The notes under the pieces: generated by a model
Told to the model about the DNA's origin: nothing
What the model saw: the letters and a program-made list of their open reading frames with translations, nothing else
Database searches by the model: none
Assembly (NCBI GenBank): GCA_944989445.1
Contig: CALYLW010000043.1
Coordinates: 312,501 to 376,500 of the forward strand
Reading direction: 5' to 3'
Source: Ampullaceana balthica
Lineage: Eukaryota > Mollusca > Gastropoda > Lymnaeidae
DNA: 64,000 bases
Position numbers and translations under genes: made by a program
Shown here: positions 22,501-30,993 of the stretch, piece by piece
Layout: each line of letters begins with the position of its first letter
How positions within the stretch are numbered: the first letter of the stretch is position 1

Positions 22501-24304
22501 TATAAAGTATTATCTAACAAAATGAAGAAGTAATGCTGATATTTTTACACAGTGGTGCACAAGGATCAGTCATGACTTTCAGAATGAGTACAACATCATA
22601 CTACAGACAGTGATGGAGGCAGATCAGCAGAGAACTTACGGGGGATTAAAAAGGTAATTGTTTGAAATGTTTGTTACTTGCATGAAAGATTAAAAAAGCT
22701 AAGTGTGTCGTATGTTGGCTACTTTCATGTGAGACTAAAAAGTTAGTGTTTGATATGTTTGCTATTAACATTTCACCAAATCAATCAGCTGCATAATAAC
22801 TGAAACAGGTTTTTATTGATGTAAATTCTCCAATTAATAAGGCCAAATCTTTCAAAAAGATATTTTTGAAAAATTAAGGAAAATAATTTTGGCAATGAAA
22901 ATTAAAAAAAAACTTATTAAGTTCTTCACCATGAAAAACTCCATAAAACTAAACACACACAAGGGTTTCAAAGACTTTATTATATTATCTAATGCCAGGC
23001 AACTCAACCTACCCAAAGCAAGTGATAAAAAAAAGTTGTATGTGAAATACAACTGAACATTTCAATCTTGCCACTGTTTACTTTCAGATGTCACATGCCC
23101 AATGGTAAGATTCTCTGGCTCTGTGACCAGCATGAGAAGTCATCATTCACCTTGACTGAGGAGAAATACAAACCCCAGCTCGGGCAGAGAGAGAGTCTGA
23201 AAGAAATTTTTGAAGTGGAGGATGAGGAACAGATAATTGATGGTAGACTTTTGTGTTGTTACCTTCATCAATTTGTTGCAATAAGAGCTTTTTACCCTGG
23301 TTGAATGTACAACTTGTTCTTATATATTACAATATGATCTCTCTTCACATTAATTTAAACCTGACGTGTTGATTAACTATAACAATAACTGTTGATTCCC
23401 AGTGAATTAAGGCTTTTTACTAAATGAGAGAATGAGACGATTTTTAAGAATTAAAATTCACAGCCTGAATATTTTGAAGTTTTCTACTCAAATAAAACAA
23501 TTTAGATTTTAAAAGAATTTTCTGGTATGATTTATTCTCCTTATGAGTATTTAATATTGCTTAGTCGAATAAATTAATTTATGCAAACAAAAATCATTAA
23601 CTGCAAATTATAATCTTAGTACTCACTTGCCGCTGGGTAGCGAAGTCAATAGTGCGCTCGCCTCACAAGCTGAGGGGCGTGGGATCGAGCCCACGTTAAA
23701 GCCAATATAAAATTGTTGATGAATGACTAACACTAAGAAAGCCCTGGAGAGAGATGGGCGCCCCCAAGGTCTACTAAGCCCGAGAATGTTCTAATGGAAA
23801 CATTAGAACCCCCTACGACCTCGAAAAAAGAGGTTATGGGGACAAACAAACTCCACTCATGTGATGATATTTTCTTAGATTCCCTTCCAACCACTTCCAT
23901 AGGCGTGCCAACAAAATCTGAGTCTCTGGCACATCATAAAGGCCCACAAACAGGTCTGTATTAGAATACATTGTGTGAATTCAATAATTGAATGTATTAT
24001 GAAGAACCGAAGAAACAATTATTTTCAAAGTATGAGCTTTTTGAATTTTCGTGTATTGATATTAGCTTAATTTGTAGCTTCCCTCATGCAGATAGGTTAT
24101 TACAAAATTGTTATTTACATTAATATCATGAATATACTCACAACTTTCGTGGCACAAGGTGACGAACGACCAGAGGAAGTACAGCAAATTCCTGTTAAAG
24201 TGGTGTCCCCTACCTCAGGACAAGTGCTGCCAAGACGGCCCAAGCTCACCAGGAGACAAACCAGCAGCAGAAAAACCACAAGTCAGGCTTGCAGGTTAAT
24301 GTAA
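162..24304 (+). CDS. Roco-family GTPase: LRR-Roc-COR with two TIR domains (5' partial, 34 exons)
   Basis: Exons read by splice sites and frame: 162-229, 441-559, 928-990, 1160-1237, 1395-1580, 1931-2054, 4225-4328, 4471-4782, 5140-5269, 5645-5830, 6022-6187, 6427-6631, 8625-8771, 9000-9089, 9225-9331, 9818-9899, 10258-10404, 10693-10857, 11119-11217, 11426-11520, 11799-11946, 14136-14253, 14658-14859, 15818-15884, 16130-16291, 16644-16733, 17613-17786, 17949-18020, 18208-18318, 20769-20945, 21733-22245, 22553-22653, 23088-23242, 24159-24304. All phases match and no stop occurs before TAA at 24302, giving about 1635 residues. Order: N-terminal part without known domain (1-171), leucine-rich repeats (172-456), Roc (about 498-695), COR (about 695-940), TIR-like 1 (about 1008-1150), TIR-like 2 (about 1158-1320), C-terminal region. 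All introns seen are GT-AG except one GC-AG (donor at 6632). No kinase domain is seen, unlike LRRK1/2. Likely a cytosolic signalling GTPase; an immune role is inferred from the TIR domains. The true start codon is not determined; the first exon may continue a gene that begins upstream. Confidence 0.88.
2099..2388 (-). mobile_element. tRNA-derived SINE, reverse orientation, in an intron
   Basis: The minus strand reads from a tRNA-like head (near 2388) to a tail ending at 2099. It matches the copies at 60790-61066 and 62995-63280 over almost its whole length. The B box (GGTTCGAATCC in the best copy) is mutated here to a GCTCGAATCC-like form. The tail carries the AGAAGGAGCGTCTGTA-type motif shared with the local LINE. 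It lies in the intron between exons 1931-2054 and 4225-4328. Confidence 0.8.
2389..4224. other. Intron remainder, no gene seen
   Basis: AT-rich intronic DNA between a SINE and the next LRR exon. A GC-richer patch at 2715-2800 with repeated GCGCC and CACC motifs may be a repeat fragment. Small open frames here lack splice context and family resemblance. Confidence 0.5.
4843..5030. repeat. Degenerate short tandem repeat in intron
   Basis: Irregular copies of a motif like TAGGTTACA and GTACAGTAAGTTA recur about seven times, with spacing near 20-35 bp. They follow the donor of exon 4471-4782 by about 60 bp. The repeats contain GTAAGT-like strings that imitate splice donors. Confidence 0.45.
6680..8101 (+). 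mobile_element. LINE 3' end (non-LTR retrotransposon), interrupted by a hAT
   Basis: Reads as the C-terminal end of a reverse transcriptase ORF: LRPVLEYASSVWDPS-type text, a KLEQ-x-KRAARF-like helix with a frame break, then after the inserted hAT the SFFPSGIRTW-type end. It closes with the family tail (ATAATCTTCTGTATAGAAGG, then GATAAGATAA) near 8100. It is clearly the same family as 33413-33733 and 63395-64000. The copy is dead (stops and frameshifts) and sits in the GC-AG intron 6632-8624. Confidence 0.85.
7047..7895 (+). mobile_element. hAT DNA transposon remnant with perfect 8-bp target duplication
   Basis: Terminal inverted repeats begin CAGGGATGTCCAAA (left) and CAGGGGTATCCAAA (right, reverse complement). 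The target duplication GTATACAA is at 7039-7046 and 7896-7903, and it splits a LINE sequence that is continuous in other copies. Inside, on the + strand, broken transposase reads ADITSLADEFQIRFQDF and later FGSTYLCEQTFSVMNF, the hAT C-terminal dimerisation motif of the ZBED/GTF2IRD2-like group. Stops show it is inactive. Both ends are rich in GGCCCGC. Confidence 0.92.
9818..11946 (+). other. COR (C-terminal of Roc) domain
   Basis: Exons 9818-9899, 10258-10404, 10693-10857, 11119-11217, 11426-11520 and 11799-11946 encode about 245 residues right after Roc. COR-A hallmarks are the helix FLHDLGSVQFF and the strand-helix VVVPQWIVDVMACIV. COR-B includes YKFEYLPAGLFNRAQVRL, then a basic strand (WKKGFML) and a segment near IPCAEC that resembles the end of COR in LRRK- and MFHAS1-type proteins. 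In Roco proteins COR mediates dimerisation and controls Roc. Confidence 0.82.
12509..13178 (+). pseudogene. Broken transposon-encoded protein with a C2H2 zinc finger
   Basis: Lies inside the GGGGCCGTCC element. The first open part runs 12509-12700 and the same frame continues past TAA with FFPPPITINQTNEGL. The second open part at 12819-13178 holds a C-x2-C-x12-H-x3-H finger. I recall similar protein text in other invertebrate genomes but cannot name the family. It is probably the accessory or DNA-binding protein of the transposon, not a host gene. Confidence 0.6.
13350..13580. repeat. Nested short element with repeated CCGGATTTCACTTC motifs
   Basis: Several copies of ATCCGGC and GGATTTCACTTCATAAATCC in both orientations. 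The right end reads ATCCGGTACATCCCTA, which resembles a short hAT-type terminus. It is inserted within the larger GGGGCCGTCC element. Confidence 0.5.
15069..15702 (-). mobile_element. hAT element with BED zinc finger, in an intron
   Basis: Ends TAGGGCTG and CAGCCCTA are inverted and are followed by ATCGATTAAT-like sequence on each side. The 8-bp flanks ATAATTAT (15061-15068) and ATAATGAT (15703-15710) differ at one base. On the minus strand 15399-15208 reads a BED-type finger: KVYCVHCHKEFSF, then a His pair in QRKHPIKYQH. The rest of the transposase is missing, so this is an internally deleted copy. Confidence 0.8.
16285..16600. repeat. Degenerate tandem repeat starting at an exon edge
   Basis: Copies of a roughly 70-90 bp unit with TTAATGTTAGATGA and AATATGAGGTGC/TCC motifs follow directly after exon 16130-16291. 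The exon's own end (GCTGATGAGGTGCTC) resembles the repeated part, so the array may have grown from the exon-intron border. Confidence 0.45.
16742..17540. repeat. 50-bp minisatellite, about 16 copies, intronic
   Basis: Head-to-tail units of 50 bp containing TTCTATAATGTGACTAAAAT, then GTATAGCACTATACAAGCCC. Copies differ by single changes. Each unit has a small palindrome (GTATAGCACTATAC). It begins within 10 bp of the donor of exon 16644-16733 and lies between the two TIR domains. Confidence 0.95.
18389..19308 (+). mobile_element. Tigger/pogo-type DNA transposon remnant
   Basis: Inverted ends CAGTGGAACCTCTCATAACG and its complement (CGTTATGAGAGGTCCCACTG) are flanked by TA dinucleotides at 18387-18388 and 19309-19310, as expected for the Tc1/mariner-pogo group. 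The frame 18650-18925 encodes MANFMGLKVNKDIEELVKEH and further acidic text close to the C-terminal end of TIGD1/Tigger transposases. A 57-bp direct duplication lies at 19165-19285. The catalytic core is deleted. Confidence 0.9.
18650..18925 (+). pseudogene. C-terminal fragment of a Tigger transposase
   Basis: The 91-codon open frame has the ELTTKELKELH helix and an acidic EEEE run, then AWETVASYIEKHHPN, all typical of the far C terminus of TIGD1-like proteins. There is no DDE core in the element, so this cannot be a working transposase. It is not part of the Roco gene because no splice-compatible frame joins it. Confidence 0.8.
19670..20730. repeat. 24-bp (12+12) minisatellite, intronic
   Basis: About 1 kb built from ACTTCATACATC and ACTAAACACATG half-units, with variant CACATCATTAAA half-units. 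Because the period is a multiple of three, long repetitive frames stay open on both strands; these are not genes. The array ends about 40 bp before the acceptor of exon 20769-20945. Confidence 0.95.
21338..21615 (+). mobile_element. tRNA-derived SINE, second family, intronic
   Basis: Starts with a tRNA-like head: GGGGCATTGTGGCCAAACGG (A-box-like TGGCCAAACGG) and a B-box-like GGGTTCTAATC about 50 bp further on. The body has AAGGGCATCCCTCAGTCCAC and ends near GGTCTGAAAAGTGAACTTC. It partly resembles the first SINE family (GAAGGCAAGGGC after the B box, GATGGGTACCTGA, GGCGGCTGGG), so the two are relatives. It lies in the intron 20946-21732. Confidence 0.7.
21733..24304 (+). other. C-terminal region of the Roco-TIR protein and stop
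   Basis: Exons 21733-22245, 22553-22653, 23088-23242 and 24159-24304 encode about 304 residues. A polar, probably disordered stretch (about 1360-1405) interrupts a conserved-looking module with YCFRLLCEHEQGWHE, then a helical part, then NGKILWLCDQHEK. I recognise no named domain, although a WLC-x2-H ending is reminiscent of other large animal signalling proteins. The last exon is basic (RRPKLTRRQTSSRK) and ends in TAA at 24302-24304. An ATTAAA-like signal follows near 24316. Confidence 0.72.
23625..23900 (+). mobile_element. tRNA-derived SINE, third family, in the last intron
   Basis: A-box-like GCTGGGTAGCGAAGTCAA and B-box-like GTGGGATCGAGCCCAC give a tRNA-like head. The body continues with GAGAGAGATGGGCGCCCCC and a GAACATTAGAACCCCC-type stretch with a small hairpin around AATGTTCTAATGGAAACATT. 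No matching second copy in the window, so the 3' limit is uncertain. Confidence 0.55.
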
Positions 24305-24955
24305 TGGAGCTTAGTATTAAAGCAATCTCAAGTACTTAAGTTGTAAAATATGATTTTATTTGTCCATTCAATCAAGGTACAGTGTAAAAATGAACAATAC
24401 ACTTATATGAAACTTGTAATTGGCCATGCATAAGTTCAATTAAATTTTTAAAGAGAATACTTGCTCAAATAAAAGTTAAATATGATATCACATGAATTAT
24501 AATTCATCTTTGGTCAATTACAAAGCCCTTAACTTACCTAAATATTTGGTATAAAATCATTGCGATGTCTGAAGTAATATTTATTATGTTGAATTTTAAA
24601 AATTATATTGATGTTAGTTTGTTCATTATACATTATATGAATTTTTTGCTTAAAGAATAGAGTACAAATGTTTGCAATACTGCTCATCATGTTAGTTAGA
24701 TCAATTGGCTTTCTTAAATACCTCAGTCTGAAAGGGTAATTTTACAAACAAACATGTGTAAAATTAAATATAACTCCTTCTTGTTTTAGAGATTTCTGAA
24801 TGTTCTTTTCGTAAGGCAAAGCAACAGTTATGCCGTTATGTAATTTTTTTAGCTTAATATGTGACAATATTAATGTATTTTAAGATTTTTCTGTGAGAAA
24901 AATTGTGATGCTTTTGCATTGATTATATTATTTAATAATGACAATCTAGGGTATT
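24305..24955. other. 3' flank of the Roco-TIR gene
   Basis: AT-rich sequence after the stop codon, probably 3' UTR in its first part (ATTAAA near 24316 and AATAAA-like CAAATAAAAG near 24468). No coding or repeat structure recognised. Confidence 0.5.
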
Positions 24956-26085
24956 TAAAATGAATAACACTTTTTACTGTATTTTCAAAAAAAACTTAGA
25001 TGTATCTTATACAAAGTTTTACATCAAGGGTGAGTCTTATATGTGGAGGATTCTTACATAAAGTATTTTTTTACATCATCAAAACTGGGTTCTTATATAC
25101 ATATGGATGCAACATATAATCAGGCGTTTTTTATATGTGTGAACAGATGATGCAGGTTGTGAAATTGAAAGATGATGGCGGTTGATATTCACATTTCATG
25201 ATGTTCACTTCTTGTTGTAAAAACAAGTTGAGTAAGTTTCCAGTAGTTTCCACATGTACCTACCTTCACAACACAGGATAATTCAAATTTAAAATTCTTT
25301 CATTTCAACTGTTTTACTTTATACCACCACGAGCTTGTCCCATGGATTCATCTTCTTAATCTCCTCTTCAATCAACCCCCAATCACATACATTTTTCTTC
25401 CAGCTCGTCTGTTGCCATGCTCCTTGGCAAACTTGATGTCTCTGTTGCCATGCTCCTTGGCAAACTTGATGTCTCTGTTGCCATGCTCCTTGAAAAACTT
25501 GATGTCTCTGTTGCCATGCTCCTTGGCAAACTTGATGTCTCTGTTGCCATGCTCCTTGGCAAACTTGATGTCTCTGTTGCCATGCTCCTTGGCAAACTTG
25601 ATGTCTCTGTTGCCATGCTCCTTGGCAAACTTGATGTCTCTGTTGCCATGCTCCTTGGCAAACTTGATGTCTCTGTTGCCATGCTCCTTGGCAAACTTGA
25701 TGTCTCTGTTGCCATGCTCCTTGGCAAACCTAATGACTTCCAAATTAAAGTTGGCTGTTTATGATGTTCCCTTCATTACAAGTGAAACAATAAAAAAAAA
25801 TCTGAGCAAAGATTGGACGCATTTTCATTATGATAATAGAAAATAAATCACTTGATACAAATTGCTAAGTGTATCAGATTTGTTAGGTTGCTTGTGTCTT
25901 ATTTAATTTTTGTTTTGTTTACAGTTATCGTCAAAGCCCACATCTAATGTGGGTGTGCATCTTATTTTAAAATATTAAACAATATCAAAACCTCATCTTA
26001 AATATGGGTGTGTTTTATAATTAGGTGCGTTTTATTTGCTCAAAAATATGGGGCATGTGTTTTATTCATATTTAGACATCTATAA
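24956..26085 (-). mobile_element. Pogo-like element relic with expanded repeat in the transposase N terminus
   Basis: Both flanks have the TCTTATATGTGG and GTGGGTGTGCATCTTATTT wording typical of one pogo-type group. On the minus strand, frames around 25770-25330 read ANFNLEVIRFAKEHGNR, then ten copies of an 11-residue unit, then RAGRKMYV and, in another frame, LIEEEIKKMNPWDK. The NLEVIRFAKEHGNR text matches the start of the helix-turn-helix in such transposases. The rest of the transposase is absent. Confidence 0.6.
25406..25735 (-). repeat. 33-bp coding-phase tandem repeat, about 10 copies
   Basis: Units contain GCCATGCTCCTTGGCAAACT and are nearly identical; one copy has GAAAAACTT instead of GGCAAACTT. 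The period is 11 codons, so several frames are open on both strands (minus strand unit FAKEHGNRDIK). It lies inside the pogo-like relic and appears to be an expansion of its first transposase helix. Confidence 0.95.
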
Positions 26086-27655
26086 ATGAGTTGCTCAAAA
26101 GTGTTTGTTTTTAAACACTTCACCATTTAAAAATAATTTTTACCATTTATTATTATACTTTGATTTATTTTTTCTTGAAAAAGATTCTTTAAAAAATGTT
26201 GTTTTTTTAATATAAAACCACGAGAATCAAATTTACTTTGTTGCTTGTGAATGCAATACTGCAGAAATCACTGGCTAAGTAGTTATGAGTTTTTGCAGAT
26301 TTAAGCTGCTGTCACAAAAATAATATAGATATGAAATATGAAGTGTCAAATTAAAAATACTTTCTTTTTACTTGTTTTTTTAATTGTGCTATGATCTCAT
26401 ATTAATGGCTTATACACTGATATTTATTGATATTTTTATCAAGCACGTGAATTATAAACTCAAGTACCTCAATATTTTTTTCCTACATTTTCGTGACTGA
26501 TAATTTAATTAGCAAAGAGTTTATTTTGCACCCTGTGACATTAGTTAATGTTTTTTAAAATGCTTTTTGATTTGAAAATTTATTTACATTTTAATTCATG
26601 GAAATATTTATTATATTTATTTATTAAAAAAATAATGAAAGCCTTGAAAATTATTTATATCTTGTATTAGAGCTAACAGGAATTTTTATTTATAAAACTT
26701 TTAGTCCCATGAACCCACTCTTCTCACTGGCCAGTTTTCTATGTGCCATATGTTTATTGCACTGGCTCAAAATTTAATAATTATTTTCAAAAAAGAAAAA
26801 GTGCTGTCATGTTTTGGTTTTCCCTTGTGGTGTCTGGTGATCCATCTTGATTTTTGTTTCATGTTCACAACCCATTTTTGTTTATTTTGATTGAATTTTC
26901 CAACAGATATTCAATGAATTTCTTATCAGAATTTAAATAGACATTCAGGAACATCTTACCACGAGAGATGGTACACCAGTTGAGTTCTACAAGCTATATT
27001 ATACTATAATATTACATAAATATTTTTTACTTTTACATCTTATTCATTTGAGTAAGAAAAATGTAAACAAGGACATGTTTTAAGATGGTGTTACACATTG
27101 TCTTTATTATCATATATAAAGAGGGAGTGGCCAGCACTTTGGGGCAAACATATTTACAATATAACTAAATGGCTTGTTTGTCAAACGTTTTCCTAAAACT
27201 ACAAAACATTTTATTCATGTCGAGTTATTGTCGTAAAAACTGTAAGAAGACAGGTTTTATTCATTTTCAATCAACTGAAAGTGTATCAGAGATTTTTGGT
27301 GACACGCTTCTGTCGCCCTTAATTGGAGAGTGCAGCAGTTAGTGTCAGGGTTTATGTAATTCTATATCACTGATCACACTTTATGTACTAAAAACAACAA
27401 CAACAACAACAGCAACAGAGCTTCTTAACATTATGACAGATGTCACCTCACAGTAGATGTTATTGACATTGTCTTTGAGCAGCGTAATGATTGGCAACTG
27501 AAGAATTTATTCGTATTTTTAAATTCAATACAGCGTCTTATCTTCTTGACATAGGACATCACACCGTAGATATATTGTTTTTGGGCAAAGATAAGATTGG
27601 CAGCTAATGAATTTATTAGTTACTGTTGTTAATGCAGGTTTAATAAATACAAAAA
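26086..27655. other. Intergenic AT-rich DNA
   Basis: No gene found. Two related stretches (about 27430-27500 and 27548-27620, both with GTAGAT, TATTG and GATTGGCA) suggest an old duplication. An ACAACA microsatellite lies at 27391-27415. Confidence 0.5.
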
Positions 27656-28265
27656 ACACCCATAAAAACAAATTTTTGATTATAAATTAAATCTTTTATA
27701 TAAGAGACACAACTAAAAGTATAGTCATTATAATACGCATCGCACGACAATCCAAAATTTTAGTTATGTCTCATATATAAAGGATTTAAAGTAAAAAAAC
27801 AAAACAAAAAAAAACTACTACAGTCTGCCTGCTAAATTTCAGCTCAATTTGATCACGGGAAACAGGTTATAAAAACATGTTTTAATATATTGCACACCGC
27901 GTGACAGACTAGTATAAACATTTACAGATCGGGAATATATTTTAAAAAAAGTAGGGTCAATATAATACGCACCAAACCGTGGGGCAGGAAATTATTAAAA
28001 AGGCTGTTCAATATAATACGCACGGCGCGACAGTCTAGCACAAAAATGTACATGCTACATAGAGATAATCTAAAATCCATTCACTTAATTACAGTACAGT
28101 CGATCGATCTGAAATGTTGATAGATCATTTTTATCGTCGCCACGAGTCTACCTGCAAAATTTCAGCTCGCTAGCATACGGGGAAGTGGGTTAAACATTGA
28201 TCCAAAGTTTTTTAGAAAAGCAATCAAGCAGACGCCACGAGTTAATATAAAGGATGTAATAATAA
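27656..28265. repeat. Dispersed repeat family with foldback head, copy 1
   Basis: About 600 bp matching 59710-60308 along its whole length, with a shorter related piece at 37798-38130. The head is an imperfect inverted repeat (AAATCTTTTATATAAGAGAC against GTCTCATATATAAAGGATTT). The body has repeated CAATATAATACGCAC motifs and TTCAGCTC phrases, and it ends GACGCCACGAGTTAATATAA. There are no coding remains, so it is a nonautonomous element of unknown class. Confidence 0.85.
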
Positions 28266-28559
28266 GCCTTTCAGATCGCCTTTCCTTATAAAAACGCCCC
28301 AAAACGGCGAGTAACATCACGGAAGTAGAAGACACAACCAAACCAACTCTAGCGTATATAGCTTATAATGTTGAGTTATGTATATAGAAATTGTCTATTA
28401 GCATACCAAAACAAAACATTTTATTTATTAACATCTTTTTTGAGTTTCAGGATCTTCAAATAAATGAATAAATCTGTAATTATTGATGTGTCAAGTGTTA
28501 ATGCTGTATAGAGTAAAAATTTAAGTAATTTTTTTTTAAATTTCCCATTATTTTAATAC

Positions 28560-28670
28560 ACGTGGAAATGCAAATTTTTGCATGGGTCTCGCTGCCTTGA
28601 GCCCAGGGCCCCGCTCATCTTTTTTTTTGCCTTGGGCCCCGCATACTCTAGGGCCGGCCCTGTCAAAACA
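28560..28670. repeat. GC-rich repeat end
   Basis: CTTGAGCCCAGGGCCCCGC and TTGGGCCCCGCATACTCTAG, then GGGCCGGCCCTG, resemble one terminus of a hAT-type element. The partner end was not found. Confidence 0.4.
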
Positions 28671-28856
28671 TGTCCAAAAATGGCTACAGTAAAACTATTT
28701 GTACGAGTACATCAAAACGATGAATCAAAAGTGAAACGAATAAATTCAGAATAATATACTTTAATCGATCATAGTATATAGTCAATTATACAATGTGGTC
28801 AACCAAAGGAGACGAAAAAAAGCCCATATTGAACGCATTCTTGGTGTTGTCAAATA

Positions 28857-30569
28857 TGTTACATTTACAACCTAACATCCTCAGGTTGAACATAGTTACA
28901 TTTACAACCTAACATCCTCAGGTTGAACATAGTTACATTTACAACCCAACATCCTCAGGTTGAACATAGTTACATTTACAACCTAACATCCTCAGGTTGA
29001 ACATAGTTACATTTACAACCCAACATCCTCAGGTTGAACATAGTTACATTTACAACCTAACATCCTCAGGTTGAACATAGTTACATTTACAACCCAAAAT
29101 CCTCAGGTTGAACATAGTTACATTTACAACCCAACATCCTCAGGTTGAACATAGTTACATTTACAACCTAACATCCTCAGGTTGAACATAGTTACATTTA
29201 CAACCCAACATCCTCAGGTTGAACATAGTTACATTTACAACCTAACATCCTCAGGTTGAACATAGTTACATTTACAACCCAACATCCTCAGGTTGAACAT
29301 AGTTACATTTACAACCCAACATCCTCAGGTTGAACATAGTTACATTTACAACCCAACATCCTCAGGTTGAACATAGTTACATTTACAACCCAACATCCTC
29401 AGGTTGAACATAGTTACATTTACAACCCAACATCCTCAGGTTGAACATAGTTACATTTACAACCCAACATCCTCAGGTTGAACATAGTTACATTTACAAC
29501 CCAACATCCCCAGGTTGAACATAGTTACATTTACAACCCAACATCCTCAGGTTGAACATAGTTACATTTACAACCCAACATCCTCAGGTTGAACATAGTT
29601 ACATTTACAACCCAACATCCTCAGGTTGAACATAGTTACATTTACAACCCAACATCCTCAGGTTGAACATAGTTACATTTACAACCCAACATCCTCAGGT
29701 TGAACATAGTTACATTTACAACCTAACATCCTCAGGTTGAACATAGTTACATTTACAACCCAACATCCTCAGGTTGAACATAGTTACATTTACAACCCAA
29801 CATCCTCAGGTTGAACATAGTTACATTTACAACCTAACATCCTCAGGTTGAACATAGTTACATTTACAACCCAACATCCTCAGGTTGAACATAGTTACAT
29901 TTACAACCTAACATCCTCAGGTTGAACATAGTTACATTTACAACCCAACATCCTCAGGTTGAACATAGTTACATTTACAACCTAACATCCTCAGGTTGAA
30001 CATAGTTACATTTACAACCCAACATCCTCAGGTTGAACATAGTTACATTTACAACCTAACATCCTCAGGTTGAACATAGTTACATTTACAACCCAACATC
30101 CTCAGGTTGAACATAGTTACATTTACAACCCAACATCCTCAGGTTGAACATAGTTACATTTACAACCTAACATCCTCAGGTTGAACATAGTTACATTTAC
30201 AACCCAACATCCTCAGGTTGAACATAGTTACATTTACAACCTAACATCCTCAGGTTGAACATAGTTACATTTACAACCCAACATCCTCAGGTTGAACATA
30301 GTTACATTTACAACCCAACATCCTCAGGTTGAACATAGTTACATTTACAACCCAACATCCTCAGGTTGAACATAGTTACATTTACAACCCAACATCCTCA
30401 GGTTGAACATAGTTACATTTACAACCCAACATCCTCAGGTTGAACATAGTTACATTTACAACCCAACATCCTCAGGTTGAACATAGTTACATTTACAACC
30501 TAACATCCTCAGGTTGAACATAGTTACATTTACAACCTAACATCCTCAGGTTGAACATAGTTACATTTC
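28857..30569. repeat. 37-bp satellite, about 46 copies
   Basis: Perfect head-to-tail units holding GTTACATTTACAACC, then CAACATCCTCAGGTTGAACA. Nearly all differences are a single C/T site (CAACCCAAC or CAACCTAAC). In several stretches the two forms alternate, implying a 74-bp dimer. In the T form AACCT and AGGTT can pair around a 9-base loop. Repeats abut without spacers, so this is not a CRISPR array. Confidence 0.97.
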
Positions 30570-30990
30570 AAAAGCCCGATATTTTATTATGTAATGCGAT
30601 TAGGTTGTTTTTATTGTAGCTGTGCTTTGGTTTTGTCTGCGATTTATTATATCCCGTTGGTTTCTTAGCTATTTATGTATTTTTCAAACTGTTTTGAAAA
30701 AAAAAGTTTTAAAAAAAAATTAGTATCAGATAGAAAATACTTGTTTTGCTTTTCAAAGCGGTTAACGATAAAGTGGTGGTGATTTTCATATTTTCTTAAA
30801 CTTTTAACTCAGTTTTTACTTTCATTCTATCAAAGTTCGAAAGTAGCCATAAACACATCATCTAATTCAAATCGTGTTTGACATTTTTCAGAGCTTTATT
30901 TTGTCATTCGGTTTACAACTTTTAAAAGAAGACTGTACCTTGACTTAAATTAATAAAAAATTTTTTGGGTCGAGTCAGACAGTGATATCA
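30570..30990. other. Intergenic, nothing recognised
   Basis: AT-rich sequence between the 37-bp satellite and a DNA transposon. No coding or repeat signal seen. Confidence 0.5.
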
Positions 30991-30993
30991 TAG

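Noticed and set aside
25372..25846. Four overlapping 115-144 codon frames
   Set aside because: All are readings of the same 33-bp repeat; only the minus-strand flanks resemble a transposase.
28857..30569. CRISPR-like array
   Set aside because: Units abut directly with no unique spacers, and the context is animal DNA; it is a satellite.
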